A DNA stretch of 64,000 bases from Sitta carolinensis. Taxonomy: Eukaryota; Chordata; Aves; Passeriformes; Sittidae. Location of the stretch: positions 35,379,743 through 35,443,742 of the forward strand of contig CM063283.1 of the NCBI GenBank assembly GCA_032173965.1, written 5' to 3'. The position numbers and the translations under genes are program-made. The notes below the pieces were generated by a model that worked only from the letters and a program-made list of their open reading frames with translations, was not told the DNA's origin and searched no databases. Positions 1 through 10,645 of the stretch are shown piece by piece; position 1 is the first letter of the stretch; the number at the start of each line of letters is the position of its first letter.

Positions 1-501
1 ACTTAGTTTGTGACTAGGGCTGAATAGCACTAAAGACACCTTCTGGTTTTGTTCTGGGTTTTATCCTGCCATGTTGAACACTTCCAACATGCCTTTACTT
101 GGAAAGCACCACATGAACATGAAAGGATGGGTCATCTTAAGTGATTTAATTGCCAGGCTGAGATTTTTTTAAGAGGAACTGCTTTCTCTGGGAGAAGTGG
201 TTCGGAATTTTCTGATTTTTTGTCACCTATTCGAAGACAGAAATCTTTGATCTCACAGTCCATGTGCTCATCTTAATTGTCAAAGTCCTTCTTGTTAGCT
301 CTGGCATTTAAGAAACACATCTAGTCGATTGCTAAATGCCTGCAAATGGGGCTGCCTCATGGAAATAAGCACGCACCACAGCTGTCAAGAGTAGAAGGCA
401 AAGCAGGTGATTAGTAAGAACCCCTGTGAGCATAACACTGAGTAGCCATGCGTGCTCCTGATTAGTTCCTGTTTCTTCACGATGTGACTCCCAGCTCTCA
501 C
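1..501 (-). other. Start of the intron after exon 28 (partial)
   Basis: Neither strand shows an exon for the second LIM finger, a repeat or a promoter signal here. The intron continues beyond the window. Confidence 0.8.
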
Positions 502-610
502 CTTAAAGCAATGTAAATGATAACAAAGACCAAGAGACTCAATGATCATGGCTGCTCCTTTGCCCAGAATGTTATTACAGTATGAACAGATTTTCTTCCC
601 ACTGACTGAC
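502..610 (-). CDS. LMO7: LMO7 exon 28 of window (first zinc finger of LIM domain)
   Basis: 109 bp, phase 2 to 0, acceptor TATATTTAG and donor GTGAGA. It encodes SVSGKKICSYCNNILGKGAA, then MIIESLGLCYHLHCFK. The zinc ligands follow C-x2-C-x19-H-x2-C, the first half of a LIM domain. The second half, which should begin with Cys, is on an exon before position 1. The stretch is nearly invariant in vertebrate LMO7. Confidence 0.98.
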
Positions 611-1972
611 CTAAATATAGAATGAAAAACCTTAAAACCAGCTTGAAAATGTTCAAAACACAAAGAAAAGTTATCAAATACTTTTTTAGATTAAAAATAA
701 AAAACACATGTGTAAAAACTGGACTATTAGGTTGTTTGGGGAAAGTAAACTGAAAATTAATATTATTTAGAGTAGATCTGAAGGCCATGGAAAGTGGAAG
801 CATTATAATTTAGATCCAATTTACATAGGAACAAGTTAAGAAATTCTGTCACATTCTCGGCACATATTTCATTATATAAAATACCTTCTACAAATAAAAA
901 GTGTACTCTTAAGTTTGGAGAGTAAGAACACAGGTTTTGTGCTCCTGTCTTCTTAGTTGTGTGGAACTATCCAGAAGGCTAAGTTTTAGCAAGCACCCCT
1001 TCCAAGTCCCATCATCTGCACCTAGTTAGATAAAAGAAAACTAGTCCTGGACATAAAATATTATGTTAACTCTTTAAACTTCAGCCATACAGAGGTCAGT
1101 TACCATAGATCTACCAAGGTGTTAGCAAATGGAAGTGAGAACAAGATAAGAAAATACGGTTAAAAAGGTAATTTTCTTACATCATAAAGAATGCAGAATA
1201 CTAGCTTTAAAAAAAAAAAAAAAAAACAAACCAAAAAAACCCGGGGTCAATTTATCACTAAGTGCCTGAGAGTGCAAGAGCTAATGAAGTAGTGTTCATT
1301 GTTGTTATATATAACACATGTAATTCTGTGTGGGATGATTCTCTGGAGTACTATCTCAAGGTATTTTTAAAATGCTTCAAGTACATAAAACAGCAGTTAT
1401 CTACCCTACCACAGCTGAATTACATTTTTGTTTCAAAATATGTCGCAATTCTTGCTTTCTCCTCCTAGATTAAAATCAACATCCTACTCTGTAATTCTCC
1501 AGGGTAGTGGGTTATGAGCATTCCTGAGTGCTCCTCAAGATGATATTGACCACATGCCAGGAAGTGAGGAGAAGAGAACAAGATGAGGGTCATAAAGCGT
1601 GGGTTTCAGGAATCTTTTGTTAAAACAAACCAAGGAAAATAAATGTCAGAAATGCCATCTGGAACAGGCTTTTGCTAATCATTTTGGGTAACCAACACAC
1701 AGCTCAGAGACTGCAGAATGATTATTCAAGTTCCCTTGTTTTTTTAACCAATGTCAAGCAGTGATGACAAACCTGGGGGATTTTCTGAGTGACTGGAGTA
1801 GGGAGGTAATCCCAGCCTGTACATCCACTGTCTCTTCCAGCCAGAAAACTCCAGGTACTTGTTAATCAATGTTATGGACAAGAATACTGCTGTAAGCCCA
1901 GCATATACACTAAGTCTGCTCTTTAGTGCTGTCCAACACTTTTACCTTGCCAGGAAAAGGGCACCCACTCAC
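611..1972 (-). other. Intron 27-28
   Basis: It holds an A tract of about 18 bases near 1209-1226. I see no other repeat or exon in it. Confidence 0.85.
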
Positions 1973-2245
1973 CTGCTGCGTGTCTGGGATCCTGACTGGG
2001 AAGCAGAGAGAGGAGACTGAGCCCGGGGAGCTGTCTGGGATGTGGAGGGGGCTCTCGTTGAGGTGGCCACGGGAGGTGCTTTGCTGGAGGAAGGAGCGCA
2101 CATGTAGGCTCGGTTTGAAGTGGACACCGGGCGACTAAAATCTTGACTAGAAGACAGAGATGAAGAGGATGCAGACTGGTTCAGCCATGAGTGGTGCCTC
2201 CATGACCTCATTCCTGAAGAATCAAGATTGTCCAAAGACTCCCCT
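1973..2245 (-). CDS. LMO7: LMO7 exon 27 of window (Ser/Thr-rich region before LIM)
   Basis: 273 bp, phase 2 at both ends, acceptor TCTGTTACAG and donor GTGAGT. It opens GESLDNLDSSGMRSW and holds DFSRPVSTSNRAYMCAPSSS, then PRAQSPLSASQSGSQTR. It matches human LMO7 from RGESLDNLDS to SASQSGSQLRN and is rich in probable phosphorylation sites. Confidence 0.97.
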
Positions 2246-3155
2246 CTGTAACAGAGATACAAGCACCTCAAATGTAAATGGCAGTACAGAAGGAGCAACA
2301 GAGCTATGTGCTGATTTTTTTAAGAGAAAGCCATTATCCTCACATTTTTAGTATTTTCTAAATTGAATATATTTGTTTGATCACTCTGAGCAATATTCCT
2401 CATGTACTGATTTAAAATGTATGAGTAGCAAATTATCATTTATGTCCAGCAGTAGTTCTCATGGGAAAAAAAACAGGCGAGGCAAAAGAGGTAGCACTTA
2501 ACAGCTACTTAATAAAAGCAAAACACTTCACCTCAGCTTTATCAGGGTGAACTGTATCAAAATCCACAGTACAGCAACAGACCTCAGATACCAGCTTTGT
2601 TTATGTTTTCTCCAAGGGATACCAGATCAAAATTAACAATCCACCCAGACTGGCTAGCATCATCCAGGTACAAGGTGTTGGCCCAATAACGAAACACTCT
2701 CCTAACTGATAACTCGGCTGTTTCCTAAGTGACAAATCCAACATTCATACATTAAATAAAGCAAAAATAAACTAGCTAAACTTTATGACATATTTCTGTG
2801 TTGAAAAAGGCATACTTCTTAGCCACAATAATTAATTTCCAAAACAGGTTGCCATGCTGAAATTCTTAAACACATCACAACAAGGAACACTATTGATTTC
2901 CATTGCTTCTATACCAACCAAGAAATAAGCAGCTGAGTTATTTATAGATCACATCCACACTTCTTACTTGCAAAAAACCCCATTCAATCCCAGCTGTAAT
3001 ACAGCTACTTTCTTCTATCTGTGCTACTATGCAGTCTACCTTACAGCATTTCACAGACTCAAGTTGTTTTTATGCTCTGTAATACAAGCTAAAGTTCAGA
3101 ATAACCAGAGAAATGTCTGATGAGAGACTGAGTTAATTTTTAATGCTAATCCTAC
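2246..3155 (-). other. Intron 26-27
   Basis: AT-rich, with no recognisable repeat or exon on either strand. Confidence 0.85.
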
Positions 3156-3313
3156 CTCCTCATGCTACTGCTGTACAGACTAATGGGCTCCTTATGTATA
3201 CTGGCACTGCGCTGCCTAATCCAGCTGCTGTCCGTGTGTAGAGATGTTTTCTTTCTCATTTCCTGAAGGATTTGCTGTCTCTCCAACTCTGCTGCAGACA
3301 GGTTTTGTTCCTT
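3156..3313 (-). CDS. LMO7: LMO7 exon 26 of window (upstream border uncertain)
   Basis: The donor (GTAGGA) and the coding part KEQNLSAAELERQQILQEMR, then SSWIRQRSASIHKEPISL and SSSMR are clear and match human LMO7. With the acceptor at 3314-3315 the exon is 158 bp, phase 0 to 2, and in frame, but the bases before it are purine-rich and make a poor acceptor. A better acceptor (TTGTCTGCACAG) at 3375-3376 would give a 219-bp exon that starts in phase 0 with VPRPSFQRGPGTRVSRRRS, resembling human SSQRRS, but needs a one-base shift near 3317. Confidence 0.85.
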
Positions 3314-3374
3314 CTGGACTTCTTCTGCGACTCACCCGTGTTCCAGGACCTCTCTGAAAACTTGGTCTGGGTAC

Positions 3375-4900
3375 CTGTGCAGACAACATGTGCAAACATC
3401 AGCCAAACACCTCAAGGCACAAAAGCAGTTATTGTCCTGTCAGCACTCCGGCTATAATTCCAAGAACTATTGTTCATCACTCCAATTCACAAATTTCCTT
3501 TCGCAGCTGGGTCAAACTTGTCAATACATCATTACTAAAATTTTTTGTTTGTAGTTCCATTAATGCATCCTTTTACATAATGCTTAATCTAAATACATTT
3601 TCCTTCACTTCGTAAGTGTATATGCATAGACATTTGAGGGTACACACTCCTCTTTTTAAAAGGGTATCATCTCTTTTAGTGCCATAATTTGGACCCTTCC
3701 TCCAATACAAATTGAACCCTCTGTAAAATACATAGTTAAAAAAGAGGATATATTCTCTTTCAGAGTTAATACTTTTTTTTCTGTAAATTGTCTCTGTTTA
3801 CAAGAACTACTGTCTTTCTTTCTTCAAGGCACTAAACATACTGTTTTATATTTCTTTTTATAGATATAAAGGGGAGAGGGAAGTCTTTCAGTTATTTGGA
3901 TTATGTGTTTACTGAGTTGAAATTAAATTCATGGTATAGATGGTCTCTGAAAATTTGGAAGGGGAAACAAAGAAGCAATCTTTCTCCAAAAGGTGTTGAC
4001 ATACCAGAAGGCAACAATTTTTTATTTCCTAGATCCAGTACCTATTCTTTATAGTAAAAATAATTAAGAAAATTATGCCGCAATAAGTAATTTAATTGAC
4101 ATTTCAATCCCTTCAACAGCTGCTCTGACTATGGATTTGCACTTGGATTTATTGGTATAGATTATCATTATAAAATACTGTGGAAGCTGACTTTCTCCTT
4201 AGTTTCAATGACAGTGCTTTAATGTATGAAAGCAACATTTTTAATCTGCAATATATGCACTAATACATGTACTTTTCTTTGATTACCTGTGGTTACTTTT
4301 TTTAACTATGTTTTAGACACAAATGTAGCTTGCAGGCATTTTTGACTGTAACATATTTTTAAGACTGGTTTGTTTGCTTTGCACATAATTCCTCTAACAT
4401 AACCAAAGTCATATAAATGAACTGGAGTCCAGAACACAAGCCATTGTGACCTATCGAGAGCTGACTTCTTGCTCTATTATTACTACACTAACTGAAATTA
4501 AGAAGACAAAAAGTTGTATTAAATACATTCGTCATCTTGGTATGTGCAGCTTTTTGTTTGTTGACAGAAAAAATGTGTCAAAACTGCACAACTGATTTTA
4601 TCTCATGTAAAAATTGGTCATTAAATTTTAGGCATCTAAGAGCCATTTGTAATCACTGTCTTCAAGAGGGCAGTTAATTGTATTTGTCCTCAGCTTTTAT
4701 GTTGACTGTATAATTTTCCCCTTGTTGTTGAAAGTTCATTAAATGGGGTCATAGCATGAATTTACAATGCAGCTATCAAAAAGCACTCTAAAAATTAATT
4801 CTTCGTATGACTATATGTACACATCTCATTTTTTTTCCTCCTACTCTCCTCCCTCCCTGCCCCAAAAAATCCAATATAATGGAAATTATACATTACTTAC
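3375..4900 (-). other. Intron 25-26
   Basis: I searched this stretch for an exon equivalent to the human GNNKYLDQIGN segment and found none. No repeat was recognised. Confidence 0.75.
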
Positions 4901-4952
4901 CATTTTGATTGTGTTGAATTCATTCAGCTCTGTAGTTGACTTTGACTTATTC
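4901..4952 (-). CDS. LMO7: LMO7 exon 25 of window
   Basis: 52 bp, phase 2 to 0, acceptor CCTTAG and donor GTAAGT. It encodes NKSKSTTELNEFNTIKM, equivalent to human NKSRSTTELDDYSTNK. The following human residues (around KYLDQIG) have no clear counterpart in the next 1.5 kb. Confidence 0.93.
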
Positions 4953-6608
4953 CTAAGGATATAAAAACCACTTATTTTTCTATCTTGTTTACAAGTGCTC
5001 ATTACAGACAAAGCTCTTATGATTGCAGATGATAGAACCAGCCATCTTTTTTTTCACCATCCCTCCCATCAACAACCTATGCTGTACTTAAGAGGCAAAA
5101 AATAAGTAAAGACCAAGGGGATACTAAGGGAAAAAAAAGTCAATATAGATGTCAATAGATAATCACCAATTAAAAGCTAAAATTTTGTACTGAAAGTTGT
5201 CAGTGCTTCAGGTATAAGGAACTGATCCTTGTACTTGTTTTAACAAAAACATGTAAAAAACCAAGTCCTTTCCTGTGGAAGCTTTGTGAAGACTACAGTC
5301 AGATAAAGAAGCAAGAACTTTCAGTGCAGATTTATAATTGATTTGGTTTCATGAGAAATTTAAATCATACTTCAGCACTGTTACTAGACTGTAAGCAAAA
5401 CACCCCCTCAAACCCTGCATGCAGATTGTTTCTGGAAAAAATTATAGCTAGCAGCATAATTTTAAAATTAGTTTTAGCCAAGAAATGGCATTCAAGAAAT
5501 GTTATATACCAGAAGAGAAATGGTAAAAAATTGGTTTTCTGACAGTACAGAGCAGGAGCTTCAGCAACACCACTGTGCTGCATTATTAGCTGCAAGTAGT
5601 ACAGCCAAATTTTTAGTTTAAAATAACTCAAATAACGGATTTTAAAAGAAATCTTTTGCTTGGTCCTTACTCAAAGCTGCTACATTAATGTGTTTATATG
5701 CACAGCATTGGCTGAACAGCTGATTTTTTAATGAGTCTTGTCCTTTATCTCAAGATAAACAAAGCATAAACTACATCACATCTTGCTTCCTTAAGTTCTT
5801 ACTGTCTGTCCTATGGTACGGTGTGGACCTATTTTATTATCTCTTAAAGAAGATGCAACAGTTTCCCAGCTGCCTGTAGTGAAGGAAAAAGCACTGTCCT
5901 ACTCACACATATATCCAAGATGTAACTATTTAATACACGCTCCTCCTGAAGTTAGATCTAGCTCTTCCATTTGTAACAGATCCCTTAAGTGTACCCTGTA
6001 ACTTTTGGAGTTCCTCTTTATACAAGAGATGTATGCTCACTTTAACTATGAGAAGTGATCAAATACACAGCAGAAGTAATCTTTTCTTTCAGGACTACTG
6101 TGAGATGCGATGCAAAACAAAGTCTTGATTTGTAAAGCCAGAGATTGTAACTTAAAAATAACCTGTGTAAATTATAAGAGCAGCATGCACTATCTCCCTA
6201 ATAAATATGCTGCTGTTGCCTCTCACTTCCCTTCTTGTTTTCTCTCTCAAGTTACACAACCCTAATTGAGATGACTGCACCCTAGTTTGTAGAGCACGCT
6301 ATGACACAACCACAAGATATCTGAAATTGTTTTCCAGCCAGGTTTATTACCACCCACATATTTACCTCCTTACAGTTTTGTTTCTCCCCACAGAATCCCA
6401 TTAACTGTTGCTACAACAGTGTATAATTTGACAAAAGTTTGGCCACTTGTTTTTTCGATATGAAAACATGCATAAAAACTGCAAAACACAGCAACAATCC
6501 AACATACACATTTAGCTGCTATGGCTAAAGTTTATTAGAATTTTAAAAGTTTTTTAACAAAGAACTGGTGATGTTACAGTCCATGTTGAGATTCAGTGTT
6601 GGACATAC
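4953..6608 (-). other. Intron 24-25
   Basis: AT-rich; open frames here are short and lack splice signals and recognisable similarity. Nothing else was seen. Confidence 0.8.
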
Positions 6609-6674
6609 CTGTCAGCAAATGACTGGCCAGGCTGCTCCTCAATGGTTTTAGAAACTTCATAACGCTCATATTGC
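6609..6674 (-). CDS. LMO7: LMO7 exon 24 of window (duplicated exon, second copy)
   Basis: 66 bp, phase 2 at both ends, acceptor CAATAG after a run of ten Ts and donor GTATGT. It encodes QYERYEVSKTIEEQPGQSFA plus D. By eye it matches exon 23 at 49 of 66 bases and 13 of 21 residues. Both copies have good splice sites and open frames, so they may be used together or as alternatives. Confidence 0.92.
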
Positions 6675-7003
6675 CTATTGAAAAAAAAAAACCACCAAAA
6701 ACCTATGTTCATATTCAGAAAAAGATATACATAGACATAAATAGTTCCTAAGGGAAATATTCTAAATCAATCCTTAATGGAAAAAAGCCAAGTTTAAATT
6801 AAACACCCCAAAAGGTAGTTCTAAGGAGACTTAATTTAACAGTCAGAAATACGACTGATAAAAGAAGGCAGAAAAAGAAAAGTTGTCAGAAAAACTGCCC
6901 GAAATTACATTTCTGTGAAGTGCCAAGCAATTCAAACATGAGCAAGGCAGAATGGTTATTGATAAAGATGCTTTAACTATGTATTGATTCAATTTCTTAT
7001 TAC
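6675..7003 (-). other. Short intron between the duplicated exons 23 and 24
   Basis: 329 bp. The exon-24 acceptor is preceded by a ten-base T run (A run 6681-6690 on the plus strand). Such a short intron between near-identical exons is what a local tandem duplication leaves. Confidence 0.85.
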
Positions 7004-7069
7004 CTGTCAATGAGAGGATGGCCAGCTCGATCCTCTATTGTTTTAGATACTTCATAGCGCTCATAATGT
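7004..7069 (-). CDS. LMO7: LMO7 exon 23 of window (duplicated exon, first copy)
   Basis: 66 bp, phase 2 at both ends, acceptor TTCTAG and donor GTAATA. It encodes HYERYEVSKTIEDRAGHPLI plus D, with split arginine codons at both sides. It corresponds to the human PVDSYDIPKTEEASSG segment. It is paired with a near copy 329 bp downstream. Confidence 0.93.
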
Positions 7070-8190
7070 CTAGAAGCAAAATAAAGATAAAATGCATATT
7101 AAAAAAAATTCTAGAAATTGAGCAAAAAGTACCCCCAGAGAAAACTGAGAAAGTTCAGTTGTGTTAGAATCCCAAAGACTAAGGTACTACAAAAAAATGC
7201 AACTACAAGCATCAGTATACAACAGTGATTATCTCATCCATTTCAAAGCCAGGAGAAAATTTCATCCAAGCACAACCATTCTCTAAAAATTACATTTTTA
7301 TTCTAGAGGAATGTACAGGTGCAGTTTAAAAACTCATAAAGTTCCACAGACAACACTCTTCAGCTGCCTGTTCCCTCCCCAGTGCACTTTGCAGCATGTA
7401 TGCTTTTGCAGAGTTTATATAACATTTGAGATTTCAAGTCTTATCTTTGGATATCGTCTTACAGCAAATATTTAACACCAGTTATTTTTAAAGCCTACTT
7501 TCACTGAACTTGCTCCTTTACTATCAGGCAAAACCACCCATGTTTAGCAAAATGCATCCTTTGTCAGCAACCTCAGAAGTAATGAAATCCCCATGGACTA
7601 AAGAATATCCAGGGATTTAGATACACAGATATTACAGCAGCTTAATAAGTTACCTCACAAAGTCCTATTATCTTGCAACTGGGACAAGCTAAAATTGTAA
7701 AGTTACCCTGGCTCTGCTGCCAGGAAGAAGCCGTTCAGCCATTGTAGCATTGTGTCTCTGCTTTGCTCAGCAAGCACACCAAGCAGCAGACATTTAGATT
7801 ACACTGAAGTAACTCTGGGTCTTACAACCTTCTCTGCGAATACATGCAGTTTTTTTGATCATATCATTTTCTCCTAAGACTAAGCTTGATACCATTTGTT
7901 CTCTTCAGTCATCTCTTATTACTCACATAAGAGGAGGAAAAAAACTTCAAGAGAAACCACAAGTCACATACAAGGCAGTAAGGTAAATGGAGACAAAATA
8001 AGGAAAAATTACTGGTTTAATTAGTTTCAGAGTGATTAATCTCCTGTAACAGTAGTCTGAAAACGTCTGGACAAGAACACAAACTTGAGAACAAATAGGC
8101 GGAGATTTGTTTGTTTTTTAAATCAAGCAGCTGAAGAAGGTAATGAGAGAAAAAATATAATCTGCAGTGGATATTTCTAATATGCCATAA

Positions 8191-8249
8191 CCTGTAGAAA
8201 TAATAATGTATTAGAGTAACATATTATTATACATTATTATTTCTACAGG
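8191..8249. repeat. Perfect 20-bp inverted repeat (hairpin 1)
   Basis: The arms cctgtagaaataataatgta (8191-8210) and its exact reverse complement (8230-8249) flank a 19-base loop. It lies in the intron between exons 22 and 23. Origin as a small non-autonomous DNA transposon is possible, but no flanking target duplication was established. Confidence 0.95.
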
Positions 8250-8257
8250 CTTGTATA

Positions 8258-8284
8258 ATATCAGGTATGTATAATACCTGATAT
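8258..8284. repeat. Perfect 11-bp inverted repeat (hairpin 2)
   Basis: The arms atatcaggtat (8258-8268) and atacctgatat (8274-8284) flank a five-base loop, starting 8 bases after hairpin 1. The two hairpins are separate in sequence but adjacent. Confidence 0.93.
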
Positions 8285-8814
8285 AGTACACTCACATACC
8301 ATGATAGTCTTCATTGACAAATTAACCCAGTAATTAAATTTCAATTAAGCTTTATTTTTACACTGTTGAATTAAAATGAGAGAAAAATCTGGAAAAATCA
8401 ATCACACGTTTGTTGGAAAAGTGTTAACTTGGTATTTCTACTGGAAGCCCTGTATGTTGAGTCACTGGCTCTCAAATTACAGGCCTGTGCACAATTCTTA
8501 CAAAATTTTCTCATTAAGTCCTTTAGATCATTCAGACATTTCATTTGTCTGTAACTACTGTATTTACACATCCCATTTAAAAAAATCAGCTGAAGTAGGG
8601 TAATATAGCACTTGATTCTTGGGGAAGGTCTTTGTGTTAAGCCTGATCCTTCTGTCTTTGGAAAGAAAGATTATTGTATGGTGTTTTGTGCCTACTGATC
8701 ACAGCATGAATCTTACATGAACGCCCTTATATGTTCAGGACAGACACAGCCCTGTTAGAAACAAATTTGAACTTGCAGAAGGAAGAGAAGGTGCATCCTA
8801 GCACAAGAACACAC

Positions 8815-9203
8815 CTTTGGTACTGAGGCACCTCCACTGACACCTCCGTCTGCCTTTCTGCCTGCCGCCTCTGCTCCTCCATCTCTGCCTGCCGCCTCTG
8901 CTCCTCCATCTCTGCCTGCCGCCTCTGCTCCTCAGCACGTTGCTGCTCCCTCTCTTTACGCTGCCTCTCCAGCTCTTGGAGTTCCCGTTCTTGCTCAAAA
9001 TGTCTGGTTGCTTCTTCCAGGATCCTCCGTTCCTCCTGGAGCCTCCTCCTTCCTTCATCATTCAGCAAGCTCACTACTGGATCGTTTTCTCCATTTCCTT
9101 CTGGCTCCTCAGGAGCATTTGCTTCAGGGCTTTCTCTCCAGCTGGACACAGGTGGAGCCTGAGAAGTGACAGACGTTGTATTTAGGGTTAGAACAGTCTG
9201 TTC
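8815..9203 (-). CDS. LMO7: LMO7 exon 22 of window (coiled coil with 9-residue repeat)
   Basis: 389 bp, phase 0 to 2, acceptor TTTGCTACAG and donor GTGTGT. The first third is a poorly conserved Ser/Pro/Glu-rich part (QAPPVSSWRESPEANAPEEP). The rest is a highly charged helix, RRILEEATRHFEQERELQEL, followed by about three copies of EEQRRQAEM, ending VSVEVPQYQ. Human LMO7 has a comparable but differently sized Glu/Gln/Arg-rich segment here. Confidence 0.94.
8858..8935. repeat. 27-bp tandem repeat inside exon 22, about 2.9 copies
   Basis: The unit ctgcctgccgcctctgctcc plus tccatct on the plus strand starts at 8858, 8885 and 8912 with near-identical copies. On the minus strand each unit encodes nine residues, EEQRRQAEM. 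The repeat keeps the frame, so copy number can vary without breaking the protein. Confidence 0.95.
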
Positions 9204-10552
9204 CTGTAGCAAAGAAATAAAAAATCACATTTTTAGGGAAGGGACCTGTGTTTTAAATAGATTGCTCACTCAGAAAAGGCAATTTATTTTATAAAGTAAG
9301 CATGTATAAAAATCATCGCCATCACTTCCAGTGCAAGACGCAGGACACAGTTTGGTTTCATTCTTCTAACTCAAGAGCTTCCATCCACACACCAGCCATA
9401 GCAAGCACCTCAGGTGGCATGGCCACAATTATGTGAAACATTCTGCTTTTCAAAGTATCAATTACATGTCAAGCCATCCCTTCCCCTCTTAAATACCCAT
9501 GGAAAACAATCCTTTCCATGATACCCAGCATTTCTTCTTACCATTTTGACTTAGAAACCTGAGACCTACTTAAGAGTGTATACACAAAGATATACAGTGC
9601 AATCTATATCAGACTGATGAATTTCACATGAATCCTCATGTGGAGGAATCTCCCACTCTCTTCCATTCTCCTACCATTTCAAAGTCAAACCTCAGACCTA
9701 TCATTCTATGACTCTCCTCTCAAAAACGAGAAAAGGCCTTTCAGTGCTCAAGAGATTTTTTAGTTGCAGGGAAAAAAAAATGTTTGTGGGTCCATCAAAA
9801 TGTCTAATGACAGAAAAATTATGAAATGGCTTACATTCTTGTACAACAAAATCCTCTAACAGCTCAAAAAGCTTTCTTATTAAAGTTTTAAGCCTTAAAT
9901 TATGGTCTACTTATTCATGACTGTGTAAATACAACTGATCTAGCTTGGATGCCTGAAGCAGCACTCACTTAGCAGTAAAGAAGAGATACCTCAGACAGTT
10001 CCCACTCAGGAAAAAACTTGTTCATCTTCCTGTAAACAACAGCCTCAGAAGTCAGCATCTACAGAAACTACATACATTCAGCATTTTAAAATATATAATC
10101 GGAAATCTAAAGTTGATTTGGTATGTAAATTTATAAGATGAACTGTCTACCAGTAACAAGTCAGACACTTAAAAACATGCTTCTTGATAAAGTATTGAAG
10201 CAGAATTCCAACAAGTAGTATCAGGTGGTAAATAAACAGCAAAAGTGACCATTTATGATCACAACAATTAATACATGCTGTGTTTTTTCTCCAACATATT
10301 TTTTTTTGTGTTAGTTACCTAACCAGCTCATAAGGAAGAGACATAAATTCAACATAGCTCAATACATCCCACCTACTCTTTCCATTCCATTTTTGCAATA
10401 TCTTTTTACCAAGAGTCATGGACAATAATTTAATTTCCAAAATGAGAAGATAAATGACATAAAAACCTAATTATTTGCCTGCTTTCATGGATCTAGTATA
10501 AAGGAAAAAAGTCCTCACGAAACTAGTTATCAAAGCTTTATTCACAGCCTAC
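9204..10552 (-). other. Intron 21-22
   Basis: No repeat, exon or regulatory signal was recognised on either strand. Confidence 0.8.
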
Positions 10553-10645
10553 CTCATCAAAATACTTGGAGCTCTCTTTTTCTGCTTCTTGCTTAGCTCG
10601 TAGCCACTCTTCCCTCAGTTTCTCTTGTTCTCGTTGGTATTTCTC
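10553..10645 (-). CDS. LMO7: LMO7 exon 21 of window (coiled coil)
   Basis: 93 bp, 31 codons, phase 0 at both ends, acceptor CCATCAG and donor GTAGGC. It reads EKYQREQEKLREEWLRAKQE, then AEKESSKYFDE, almost identical to human LMO7. It is continuous with the helix of exon 20. Confidence 0.97.

Larger units (their letters stand above)
7070..8814 (-). other. Intron 22-23 with paired hairpins
   Basis: The only structured part is the pair of perfect inverted repeats at 8191-8284. The remainder is AT-rich without recognised repeats. Confidence 0.85.

Noticed and set aside
1926..2351. Plus-strand frames of 60-70 codons
   Set aside because: They are antisense to exon 27 and lack similarity to known proteins.
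3156..3324. Acceptor GTCGCAG at 3325-3326 for exon 26
   Set aside because: It would begin with two bases of a split codon, which does not fit the phase-0 end of exon 25.
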